Of a DNA stretch of 8,620 nt, positions 1 to 5,799 are shown in pieces (position 1 is the first letter of the stretch; each line of letters starts with the position of its first letter). Position numbers and translations under genes: made by a program. The stretch spans positions 1 through 8,620 of the forward strand of contig CAMVOG010000088.1 of NCBI GenBank assembly GCA_947169005.1, given 5' to 3'. A model generated the notes under the pieces. That model worked only from the letters and a program-made list of their open reading frames with translations. It had not been told where the DNA came from and searched no databases. Origin of the DNA: an uncultured Clostridia bacterium (GTDB lineage Bacteria; Bacillota; Clostridia; Oscillospirales; Oscillospiraceae).

Positions 1-881
1 ATACTTGTCAAAGCATAACAGTACCCGAAGCAGGAGCCTCCTATACTTGTCACACCATACGGGAGCGTCAGCTCGGGCAGTGTCTCACAGTGAAGGAACG
101 CCTCGTCCCCGATACTCGTTACGCTGCCTGGGATCGTCACGCTCGTCAGTCTTTTGCAGTCGGAAAAGGAACGGAATCCGATGTTCGTCACGCCATCCAG
201 CAGCCGCACCTCCTCCAGTGCGCTACAGGTGTTGAACAGCCCGCTATTCATTTGCGTCACGCTTCCGGGCACCGTAACGCTCGTTAAGGACGTGCAGAAT
301 GAAAAAGCATAGTCTCCGATCGTCGTCACGCCGTCTGAGATCGTCAGCTCCGTCAAGGCGCTGCAGTAGCTGAAGGCGCCATCTCCGATCTGCGTCACGC
401 TGCCCGGGATCGACAAGCTGTTCAAGCCGACGCAACAGGAAAAGGCATAATTTTCAATGCTCGTCACGCTGGTCGGGATCAGCAGCTCCGACAGAAGGCT
501 GCAATCATAGAAGGCAAACTCCCCAATGACCGCAACGCTGTCCGGGATCGTTATGGTCGTCAGATTGGGGCAGTCCTCGAACGCGAAGTTTCCGACGCGC
601 GTTACGCCCCTCTGCATAACGACGGAAACGATCTGTTCACGAAGCTCATACCAGGGAGGATCGCCTGTTTGCCAGTCCATCATGCGGCCTTCGCCGCTGA
701 TGGTGAGCGTTCCCTCAGCGTCGAGGAGCCAGGTCAGGTTTGAGCCGTCGCCCTCGCCGCCGCAGGTGCCGGTGCCAGCCAAGCCCGGCTCCTCCCCGAT
801 GGCCAGGGCCGCGGGGCTCAGCAGCGTCAGCAGCAGGCAGGCCGCCAGCAGCGCCGACAGAAAGGCTTTGTTCAGCTTCAT
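1..881 (-). CDS. BspA-like secreted leucine-rich-repeat protein, N-terminal part (gene runs off the window)
   Basis: The reading frame is open from an ATG at 881-879 to the window edge (293 codons seen, no stop). A strong AAGGAGGAA site lies just upstream, which fixes the start. Residues 1-27 are a signal peptide: a Lys-containing start (MKLNK), a Leu/Ala-rich core and an ALA cleavage site before Ile28. Residues of about 28-83 are Gly-rich and then contain LDAEGTLTISGEG, a segment often found ahead of LRR_5 repeats in clostridial surface proteins. From about residue 84 there are roughly nine 23-residue repeats of the type LTSVTIPGSVTSIGDEAF plus a Cys-containing tail, as in the BspA/LRR_5 family. 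Such proteins are exported and often bind host or cell-surface ligands; that role is family knowledge, not shown here. Any C-terminal anchor lies outside the window. It starts 12 bp after the stop of the broken membrane gene, so the two are probably co-transcribed. Confidence 0.9.
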   Translation of the reverse strand, partial: MKLNKAFLSALLAACLLLTLLSPAALAIGEEPGLAGTGTCGGEGDGSNLTWLLDAEGTLTISGEGRMMDWQTGDPPWYELREQIVSVVMQRGVTRVGNFAFEDCPNLTTITIPDSVAVIGEFAFYDCSLLSELLIPTSVTSIENYAFSCCVGLNSLSIPGSVTQIGDGAFSYCSALTELTISDGVTTIGDYAFSFCTSLTSVTVPGSVTQMNSGLFNTCSALEEVRLLDGVTNIGFRSFSDCKRLTSVTIPGSVTSIGDEAFLHCETLPELTLPYGVTSIGGSCFGYCYALTS

Positions 882-893
882 GTTGCTTCCTCC

Positions 894-1489
894 TTATTCA
901 TTTACCACTATATGCAGCCTCATCACGAGGTCGTCAACAAAGGACAGGTCCGGCTGGTCCGCCAGCCGCCAGGCCAGGGGGCTCGTGCGGGCGGACAGGG
1001 CCTTCGCCTGCCCGATCGCCTCCTCGGCCCAGGCGGCAAGCGTCTCCCGCTCCCTTTCGTCCGCGGCGGGCCAGGCCCAACAGCAGGAGGCCCGCTAAAA
1101 TGCCCCCGTCCAGGGCCGCCATGGCGGGCCAGCACCAGCCGCCGCTCCTCCTCCGTATAGGTCTGACTATAAAGGAAGAAGAGCAGATAGGCCAGGGCAC
1201 GGAAAAAGCCCCCTGCCGCAAGGCCGGGGCTGATGGCAAAGGGGATCGTCAGCAGGAAGCAGGCGCAGAGCCCATAGAGGCAGAGGGGCGCGGGGCTGAG
1301 GGGCAGGGAAAGGGCCCCTTCCCGCCGGGCGGAGGCCGCCGGCAGCAGGGCGCAGACGGCCCCGCAGAGGCAGACGATAAAGGTATAATAGGCCCCGAAG
1401 AGCGGGGCCGCCGCCAGGAGGAGGAAGAGCAGCGGCGTATTGACCCGGGCGGCGCTCTTCGCTGCCCGAGGCTTCTTTTTGGCGCTCAC
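894..1489 (-). pseudogene. Small polytopic membrane protein, split by two apparent +1 frameshifts
   Basis: Coding signal runs from a GTG start at 1489-1487, with GAGGGGAG 7 nt upstream, to a TAA at 896-894, but it passes through all three minus-strand frames. The first part (1489 to about 1125) encodes a basic start MSAKKKPRAAKS and several hydrophobic helices, ending in TYTEEERRLVLA. The middle (about 1122-1075) continues in the next frame as MAALDGGILAGLLLLGLA, a clear membrane helix. The last part (about 1065-894) is in the third frame and begins AADERERETLAAW and ends in RLHIVVNE. All three stretches have strong G/C third positions in their own frame. The span is 596 nt, so removing two bases gives 197 codons plus a stop. 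The N-terminal part loosely resembles the start of O-antigen ligase/Wzy-like proteins, which are much longer, so it may also be an internally deleted remnant. Sequencing error, true decay and recoding cannot be told apart here. Confidence 0.7.
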
Positions 1490-1507
1490 GCTCTCACTCC
1501 CCTCTCT

Positions 1508-1549
1508 CAAAACTCAAGTCTCTGAACTCTGACCTCTGAACTCTGAACT
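1508..1549. repeat. Heptanucleotide tandem array, CTGAACT type, six units
   Basis: Six consecutive 7-bp units fill the gap between the activase stop and the broken membrane gene: CAAAACT (1508), CAAGTCT (1515), CTGAACT (1522), CTGACCT (1529), CTGAACT (1536) and CTGAACT (1543). The array directly abuts the activase stop codon and stops just before the ribosome binding site of the next gene. No terminator hairpin is seen here, so transcription may run through. Similar 7-bp arrays occur at 5180, 5253 and 5757. Confidence 0.85.
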
Positions 1550-1550
1550 C

Positions 1551-2495
1551 TTAATGTATAATGACCTCGAAGCCGTGGGCGGCAAGCTGCTCCCGCCGGG
1601 CCTGCATCAAGGCGTCGGAGGGGGGCTCCGCCACGAAGATCTTTTCCTTCTTCATGAGCCGCTGATGCTTGGAGACGCCCAGCTTGTGATAGGGCAAGAG
1701 CTGCACCAGCTCCACGCCCGGGCGGATCTTCTCCAGAAAGGCGGCGTAGCGCTCAAAATGCTCCTCAGACTCGTTGAACAGGGGGATCGTGGGGATGCGG
1801 ATCTGCATTTTGCCCCCGTGGGCGGCGATCTTCTCCGCGTTCTCCAGGATCAGCTCGTTGGGCACGCCGATCACCTGCTTATGCAGGGCGGAGTCCATGC
1901 ACTTGAGGTCATAGAGAAACAGGTCCGTATAGGGCAGGACCTTTTCGATGACCTCCCAGCGGACGAAGCCCGTGGTGTCCACCGCCGTGTGGATGCCGAT
2001 GGCCTTGCAGCGTTTGAGCACCTCCAGGGTAAACTCCGGCTGGCAGAGACATTCGCCGCCGGAAATGGTCATGCCGCCGCCGGACTCGTCAAAGAAGGGC
2101 TTGTCCCGCTCCAGCCGGTGCATCACCTCGTCCACGGTCATGTCCTCGCCGCACATATAGAGGGCGTCGGCCTTGCAAACCCCGGCGCACTCCCCGCAGT
2201 CGTCACAGGCCGTCTTGTCCACCTCCGGGTATACGATGGGCTCCCCGGAGGCGCTTTTCGTGGGCTCCCCGGCCTTGATGGCCCCCTTGGGGCAGACGGC
2301 GAGGCACTTGCCGCACTTCTCCACCCCCAGGCAGCGCACGCTCATCCAGTTGAGCTCCGTGGGGAACTCCTGGCTCTCGGGGCTGTGGCACCAGGGACAG
2401 CGCAGGGGGCAGCCCTTCAGAAACACGGTGGTGCGGATGCCGGGCCCATCCTGCACGGAAAAACCCTGGATATCATAAATTTTACCTGTCAGCAT
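1551..2495 (-). CDS. Glycyl radical enzyme activating protein (radical SAM, PflA-like, with two extra Fe-S clusters)
   Basis: This 314-residue protein should reductively cleave S-adenosylmethionine and abstract hydrogen from the glycine of a partner enzyme in the cytoplasm. It opens with GKIYDIQGFSVQDGPGIRTT, the usual start of this family. The radical SAM cluster motif CX3CX2C is Cys29, Cys33 and Cys36. An inserted ferredoxin-like domain carries Cys55, Cys61, Cys64 and Cys68 followed by Pro, then Cys97, Cys100, Cys103 and Cys107, enough for two 4Fe-4S clusters. The SAM-binding SGGE motif is at residues 145-148. The inserted clusters are typical of activases for dehydratase/lyase-type enzymes; classical pyruvate formate-lyase activase is shorter and lacks them. 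The ATG at 2495 is preceded by GGGAGGAAG at 8 nt spacing. The obvious partner is the glycyl radical enzyme starting at 2683, transcribed in the opposite direction; these genes are more often side by side on one strand. Confidence 0.95.
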   Translation of the reverse strand: MLTGKIYDIQGFSVQDGPGIRTTVFLKGCPLRCPWCHSPESQEFPTELNWMSVRCLGVEKCGKCLAVCPKGAIKAGEPTKSASGEPIVYPEVDKTACDDCGECAGVCKADALYMCGEDMTVDEVMHRLERDKPFFDESGGGMTISGGECLCQPEFTLEVLKRCKAIGIHTAVDTTGFVRWEVIEKVLPYTDLFLYDLKCMDSALHKQVIGVPNELILENAEKIAAHGGKMQIRIPTIPLFNESEEHFERYAAFLEKIRPGVELVQLLPYHKLGVSKHQRLMKKEKIFVAEPPSDALMQARREQLAAHGFEVIIH

Positions 2496-2540
2496 AGCTT
2501 CTTCCTCCCGTTTCTGTACTCAAAAGGGAAAACGGATCGT

Positions 2541-2566
2541 CGCGGCCGGTCCGCGGACGGGCCGCG
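2541..2566. repeat. GC-rich near-perfect palindrome in the divergent intergenic region
   Basis: The 26-nt stretch reads CGCGGCC (2541-2547), G, the self-complementary GTCCGCGGAC (2549-2558), G, then GGCCGCG (2560-2566), so all but one opposed G/G pair match. It lies between the activase start and its proposed -10, so it would form a strong hairpin in the activase mRNA leader. It has no T-tract on either side and is therefore not a normal terminator. It may be a leader structure or a protein-binding dyad; its role is unknown. Confidence 0.6.
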
Positions 2567-2587
2567 CAACGACAAGTTGTTTATGCC

Positions 2588-2617
2588 ATTATAGCATGAG
2601 CCCATAGAAAAAGTCTA
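2588..2617 (-). promoter_or_regulatory. Candidate promoter of the activase gene
   Basis: On the minus strand a perfect TATAAT (2593-2588) is preceded at 18 bp by TAGACT (2617-2612), a 4/6 match to the -35 consensus. This would give a leader of about 85 nt containing the GC-rich palindrome. The -35 lies within the dyad ATAGA-N5-TCTAT (2604-2618), which ends where the plus-strand -35 begins. Confidence 0.55.
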
Positions 2618-2618
2618 T
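2604..2618. promoter_or_regulatory. Possible operator dyad ATAGA-N5-TCTAT between the divergent promoters
   Basis: A perfect 5-bp inverted repeat, ATAGA (2604-2608) and TCTAT (2614-2618), lies between the two divergent promoters and covers the activase -35. Its right arm is part of GTCTATTG, close to the GTCGATTG half-site of the BlaI-like operator at 5334. It is short, so chance is possible. Confidence 0.3.
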
Positions 2619-2646
2619 TGTCTCTCTCGATTTTTTGTGATATGAT
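2618..2646 (+). promoter_or_regulatory. Promoter of the glycyl radical enzyme gene
   Basis: TTGTCT (2618-2623) and TATGAT (2641-2646) are separated by exactly 17 bp in an AT-rich stretch that stands out from the GC-rich surroundings. Transcription would start near 2653, giving a leader of about 30 nt. Confidence 0.65.
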
Positions 2647-2682
2647 ATAAATATCTTGAAATATTTAGAGGAGATGAGCGCA

Positions 2683-5175
2683 ATGTTTGAGTTTGTTCCC
2701 ATGACCGAGCGGATCAAGCGCGTGCGCGCCAAGCGCGACGTGTTTACCGGCGGCAAGTACATGAGCATCAATACCGAGCGTACCAAGATTTACACCGATT
2801 ACTACAAAGCGCACGAGAACGAGTATCCCCTGCTCAAGCGCTCCGGCGCCCTGCTGGAATGGGCTCAGAAAAAGGAGTGCAACGTCTTTGACGACGATAT
2901 TTTAGTGGGCACCCCCGGCCCCAAGGAGCGTATGCTCAGCCCCTACGTGGAGTGGAACTGCCGCTGGATCCCCGGCGTGGTGGACGCGCCCGACGACGTG
3001 TTCAAAAAGGCCTGGCAGTCCCACGACTCCATCCACATGAGCGACGAGGATCGGCAGATCTTCCGGGAGGCCTACGACTTCTGGAAGGACCGCACCATCG
3101 CCAAGATGGTGGAGGGCGCCTTGACGGATGACTTTTGGGACGCCAGCGGCAACGGCTGCTTCATCGGCTCCGGGCGGCGCGATCCCTTCTATCGCGGCGT
3201 GTCCGGCATGCCCCAGGGCCACTATATCGCCAATTTCCGCAAGGCCATCAACGTGGGCTTCGGCGAGGTCAAGCGCCAGGCCCAGGCGAAGCTGGACGCC
3301 ATGAAGGGCCGCATCTACGGCGACGACGCCCAGAAGCACATCTTCTATTACGCCGTCATCCGCGTCTGCGACGCGGCCATGACCCTTTCCAAGCGCTACG
3401 CCGAGGCCTGCCGCGCAAAGGCGGAGGGCACCGCGGACGCCGCGCGCAAGGCGGAGCTGCTGAAAATGGCCGATTCTCTGGACTGGATCATGGAAAACCC
3501 CGCCCGCACCTACTGGGAGGGCCTCCAGGCAGCCATTTTCTATCAGATCATCCTCTCCACCGACGCCCAGCAGCACGGCCAGAGCATCGGCCGCATCGAC
3601 GACTACACCGGCCACCTGCTGCAGAAGCAGCTGGACGAGGGCTCCATCACCATGGAGGAGGCCCAGGAGATGACGGACGCCTTCATCCTGCGCCTCAGCG
3701 ACATCATCGTGCTGCCCGGCTTCTTCATCTCCAACGAGCATATCATCGAGCTGCAGGAGCAGGGGCAGAGCCTCTATTCCAACATCTATAATGGCCTGAC
3801 CCCCACCGCGGGCATCAACCTGACCCTGGGCGGGCGCAACGCCGACGGCTCCGACGCCACCACCCCCGCCACCATCTGCTTCCTGCAGACCTACGGGCGC
3901 ATGAAGTTCCCCGATCCCACGGTGGCCCTGCGCATCCACCCCGGCACGCCGGACGAGGTCTGGCGGCTGGGCATCGAGTCCTCCAAGGTCTCGGGCGGCA
4001 TCCCCCAGCTGCAGAACGATGAGCTGATCATCCCCACCATGATGGACCTGGGCTTCTCCCTGGAGGACGCCTGCGATTACTCCATCGTGGGCTGCGTGGA
4101 GCCCGGCGGCACGGGCAACGAGTGGCCCGCCTGCGGCTGCACCGGCGCGGAGAGCATCTGGAACATGGTCACGGTGGTCCTCGTCACCATCAACGGCGGC
4201 GTGAATCCCATGACCGGGAAGATGGCCCTCCCCTGCAAGAAGCTCTACGAGTGCGAGAGCTTTGAGGAGTTCAAGGAGAACTTCAAGAACGAAATGCAGT
4301 ACATCCTCGACTGGAACGTGTCCTACGCCAACACCTTCGAGCTGGTTTATGGCGAGTACTTCCCCTGCATCGCCGCCTCCACCCTCATGGACGGCTGCAT
4401 CGAGAGCGGCAAGGACGTGCTGCGCGGCGGCGCGAAATACAACCGCATCGGCATGACCGCCTGCGGCACCGCCAACGTGGGCGACAGCCTCATGGCCATC
4501 AAGAAGCTCTGCTTCGACGACAAGACCGTTTCCACCCGCACCATGTTCGACGCGCTCCAGGCCAACTGGGAGGGCTATGAGGACCTGCGCCAGACCATCA
4601 TCAACGAGGTCCCCCACTACGGCAACGACAACGACGAGGCCGACGAGCTGGCAAGCTGGGGCATCGGGCTCTTCGCGGACATCATGACCAACGCCACGGG
4701 CGCCCGCGGCCACTACTCCGGCGGCACCTTCACCATGACGGCCCACATCTACCAGGGCAAGATGACCCTCGCCACCCCAGACGGGCGCAAGAACGGCGAG
4801 CCCATTGCCGACGCCATCAGCCCCCGCCAGGGCTTTGACAAGCACGGCCCCACCGCTTACCTCCGCTCCGCCGCCAAGCTGCCCCACCGGGCGCTCACCA
4901 ACGGCGACCAGCTCAATATCCGCTTCTCCCCCAACTCCGTCTCCGGCGACGTGGGGGCCATGAAGCTGCGCCAGCTTATCAGCACCTACTTCAAGCTGGG
5001 CGGCATGCAGGTGCAGTTCAACGTGGTCAGCACCGATTCCCTCCACGAGGCCCAGAAGGACCCCGACAGCTTCAAGGATCTGATCGTGCGCATCGCGGGC
5101 TTCTCCACCTATTTCGTCACGCTGGATAAGAACACCCAGGACGACTTCATCATGAGAACGGAGCAGAGCTTCTGA
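2683..5175 (+). CDS. Glycyl radical enzyme, dehydratase/lyase branch, substrate unknown
   Basis: This 830-residue cytoplasmic enzyme has the PFL-like N-terminal domain and a C-terminal glycine-radical domain. The active-site loop is SIVGCVEP (residues 467-474), with thiyl Cys471 and base Glu473. The radical loop is VRIAGFST with Gly806, followed by QDDFIMRTEQSF at the end. One cysteine in GCVE excludes pyruvate formate-lyase, which has Cys-Cys; GCVE occurs in glycerol and propanediol dehydratases, choline lyase, hydroxyproline dehydratase and sulfite-lyases. The segment QHGQSIGR (297-304) replaces the GHSISPGR of diol dehydratases, and the loop after GCVEP reads GGTGNEWPACGCTG, with no Asp evident where diol dehydratases have it. 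A diol substrate thus looks unlikely. The start at 2683 is chosen because AGAGGAG lies 9 nt upstream; a TTG at 2656 would add nine residues but has no such site. It has its own promoter and terminator and faces its activase divergently. Radical function is near certain; substrate is open. Confidence 0.93.
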   Translation: MFEFVPMTERIKRVRAKRDVFTGGKYMSINTERTKIYTDYYKAHENEYPLLKRSGALLEWAQKKECNVFDDDILVGTPGPKERMLSPYVEWNCRWIPGVVDAPDDVFKKAWQSHDSIHMSDEDRQIFREAYDFWKDRTIAKMVEGALTDDFWDASGNGCFIGSGRRDPFYRGVSGMPQGHYIANFRKAINVGFGEVKRQAQAKLDAMKGRIYGDDAQKHIFYYAVIRVCDAAMTLSKRYAEACRAKAEGTADAARKAELLKMADSLDWIMENPARTYWEGLQAAIFYQIILSTDAQQHGQSIGRIDDYTGHLLQKQLDEGSITMEEAQEMTDAFILRLSDIIVLPGFFISNEHIIELQEQGQSLYSNIYNGLTPTAGINLTLGGRNADGSDATTPATICFLQTYGRMKFPDPTVALRIHPGTPDEVWRLGIESSKVSGGIPQLQNDELIIPTMMDLGFSLEDACDYSIVGCVEPGGTGNEWPACGCTGAESIWNMVTVVLVTINGGVNPMTGKMALPCKKLYECESFEEFKENFKNEMQYILDWNVSYANTFELVYGEYFPCIAASTLMDGCIESGKDVLRGGAKYNRIGMTACGTANVGDSLMAIKKLCFDDKTVSTRTMFDALQANWEGYEDLRQTIINEVPHYGNDNDEADELASWGIGLFADIMTNATGARGHYSGGTFTMTAHIYQGKMTLATPDGRKNGEPIADAISPRQGFDKHGPTAYLRSAAKLPHRALTNGDQLNIRFSPNSVSGDVGAMKLRQLISTYFKLGGMQVQFNVVSTDSLHEAQKDPDSFKDLIVRIAGFSTYFVTLDKNTQDDFIMRTEQSF

Positions 5176-5179
5176 TTTG

Positions 5180-5213
5180 TTCAGTACTCAGTATCAGAAC
5201 TCAGGACTCAGGG
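5180..5213. repeat. Heptanucleotide array, CTCAGTA type, left of the terminator
   Basis: Five units follow the stop of the glycyl radical enzyme: TTCAGTA (5180), CTCAGTA (5187), a 6-bp TCAGAA (5194), CTCAGGA (5200) and CTCAGGG (5207). The last unit runs into the terminator stem. The first two units (5180-5193) are the exact reverse complement of 5300-5313 on the far side of the terminator. Confidence 0.8.
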
Positions 5214-5240
5214 CCCCCGGCTTTCGCCGGGGGCCTTTTT
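5212..5240 (+). terminator. Rho-independent terminator after the glycyl radical enzyme gene
   Basis: A perfect 10-bp stem, GGCCCCCGGC (5212-5221) with GCCGGGGGCC (5226-5235), closes a TTTC loop and is followed by five T residues (5236-5240). It separates the enzyme gene from the regulator operon downstream. Confidence 0.92.
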
Positions 5241-5252
5241 CCGTCCATCGTC

Positions 5253-5314
5253 ACTGAGTACTGAGTCCTACCTATTGTTACTGAGTACTGAGTCCTAAGT
5301 ACTGAGTACTGAAA
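5253..5314. repeat. Heptanucleotide array, ACTGAGT type, right of the terminator
   Basis: ACTGAGT occurs at 5253, 5260, 5280, 5287 and 5301, with CCTACCT at 5267, a 6-bp ATTGTT at 5274, CCTAAGT at 5294 and ACTGAAA at 5308, almost all in 7-bp register. An 18-bp stretch is repeated exactly (5253-5270 and 5280-5297). The unit is the reverse complement of ACTCAGT, the sequence of the array left of the terminator, so the two arrays are inverted relative to one another. Confidence 0.85.
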
Positions 5315-5321
5315 ATCCCTC

Positions 5322-5350
5322 TTGACAAATGAGGTCGATTGTTATAGACT
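5322..5350 (+). promoter_or_regulatory. Promoter of the BlaI/BlaR1-like operon
   Basis: A perfect TTGACA -35 (5322-5327) is followed at 17 bp by TAGACT (5345-5350), a 4/6 match to the -10 consensus. The first operator-like dyad covers the spacer and overlaps the -10, as expected for a repressor-controlled promoter. Confidence 0.7.
5334..5349. promoter_or_regulatory. Operator-like dyad 1 for the BlaI-like repressor
   Basis: GTCGATTGTTATAGAC has imperfect twofold symmetry of the form GTC-N-AT ... AT-N-GAC. It overlaps the promoter spacer and -10. A related sequence lies 27 bp downstream. BlaI/MecI repressors usually bind two such dyads at their own promoter, so autoregulation is the likely meaning. 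Confidence 0.6.
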
Positions 5351-5360
5351 ATACGCAGAG

Positions 5361-5376
5361 GTCGATAATTATAAAC
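5361..5376. promoter_or_regulatory. Operator-like dyad 2 for the BlaI-like repressor
   Basis: GTCGATAATTATAAAC shares the left half-site GTCGAT and much of the centre with the dyad at 5334, though its right arm is degenerate. It lies just downstream of the expected transcription start and ends 4 bp before the ribosome binding site AGGAGG (5381-5386). Confidence 0.5.
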
Positions 5377-5393
5377 CCAAAGGAGGAAGCGTG

Positions 5394-5756
5394 ATGGATT
5401 ATCATCGTCTTTGTGAGAGCGATTACCGTTTTTTGAGCCTGATCTGGGAGCATGAGCCCGTGAATTCCACGGAGCTGGTGCGGCTGTGCGCCGAAGAATT
5501 CGGCTGGAAGAAGTCTACCACCTACACCATGGTGAAAAAGCTCTCGGAAAAGGGGCTGATCGTGAACGAAAACGCCACGGTCCGGGCCCTTGTACCCCGG
5601 GAGGAAATTCAGCGCAAGGAAAGCCGCGTCTTCGTAGAGCAGACCTTTTCCGGCTCTCTGCCGGGCTTTTTGGTCTCCTTCTACGGCGGCAAGCGCATTT
5701 CCGACGCGGAAGCGGAGGAGCTGAAAAGGCTCATCGACGGGATGAAGGAGAAATGA
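5394..5756 (+). CDS. BlaI/MecI/CopY-family winged-helix repressor
   Basis: The ATG at 5394 lies 7 nt after AGGAGG and gives a 120-residue protein, the usual size for BlaI/MecI. Residues of about 1-70 are the winged-helix DNA-binding domain, with the family pattern RFLSLIWEHEPVNSTELVRL, then KKSTTYTMVKKLSEKGLI as the recognition helix region. The C-terminal part (about 75-120) would form the dimer domain and carry the site that the partner protease cuts. These proteins repress as dimers and are inactivated by proteolysis when a BlaR1-type sensor is triggered. The next gene is such a sensor, and two operator-like dyads lie at the promoter. An in-frame TTG at 5322 would lengthen the protein but sits inside the promoter. 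Because the sensor lacks an evident penicillin-binding domain, the name BlaI describes the fold only; the target genes may have nothing to do with beta-lactams. Confidence 0.92.
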   Translation: MDYHRLCESDYRFLSLIWEHEPVNSTELVRLCAEEFGWKKSTTYTMVKKLSEKGLIVNENATVRALVPREEIQRKESRVFVEQTFSGSLPGFLVSFYGGKRISDAEAEELKRLIDGMKEK

Positions 5757-5777
5757 GTCTATAGTCGATAGTCTATA
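5757..5777. repeat. Heptanucleotide array GTCTATA/GTCGATA between the repressor and sensor genes
   Basis: Three perfect 7-bp units, GTCTATA (5757), GTCGATA (5764) and GTCTATA (5771), start directly after the repressor stop and end 9 bp before the sensor's ribosome binding site. GTCGATA is identical to the first seven bases of operator-like dyad 2, so this is either a third repressor site or another member of the 7-bp arrays seen at 1508, 5180 and 5253. Confidence 0.75.
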
Positions 5778-5799
5778 GCTGTTGATAAGGAGGCAAGCT

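Noticed and set aside
1554..2594. A 346-codon plus-strand frame opposite the activase
   Set aside because: It is the complement of a well-supported radical SAM gene and shows no family motif of its own.
2902..5046. A 714-codon open frame antisense to the glycyl radical enzyme gene
   Set aside because: It mirrors the strong G/C third-position bias of the real gene, is rich in Gly/Ala/Val/His without any recognisable domain, and has no ribosome binding site.
2683..5175. Calling the enzyme pyruvate formate-lyase or choline trimethylamine-lyase
   Set aside because: Pyruvate formate-lyase needs adjacent cysteines, but only one is present in GCVEP. The residues after GCVEP and the lack of microcompartment genes give no support for choline lyase.
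5253..5314. CRISPR array or phage attachment site
   Set aside because: The units are 7 bp with no spacers and no integrase or cas gene is present; the pattern is simple tandem repetition.
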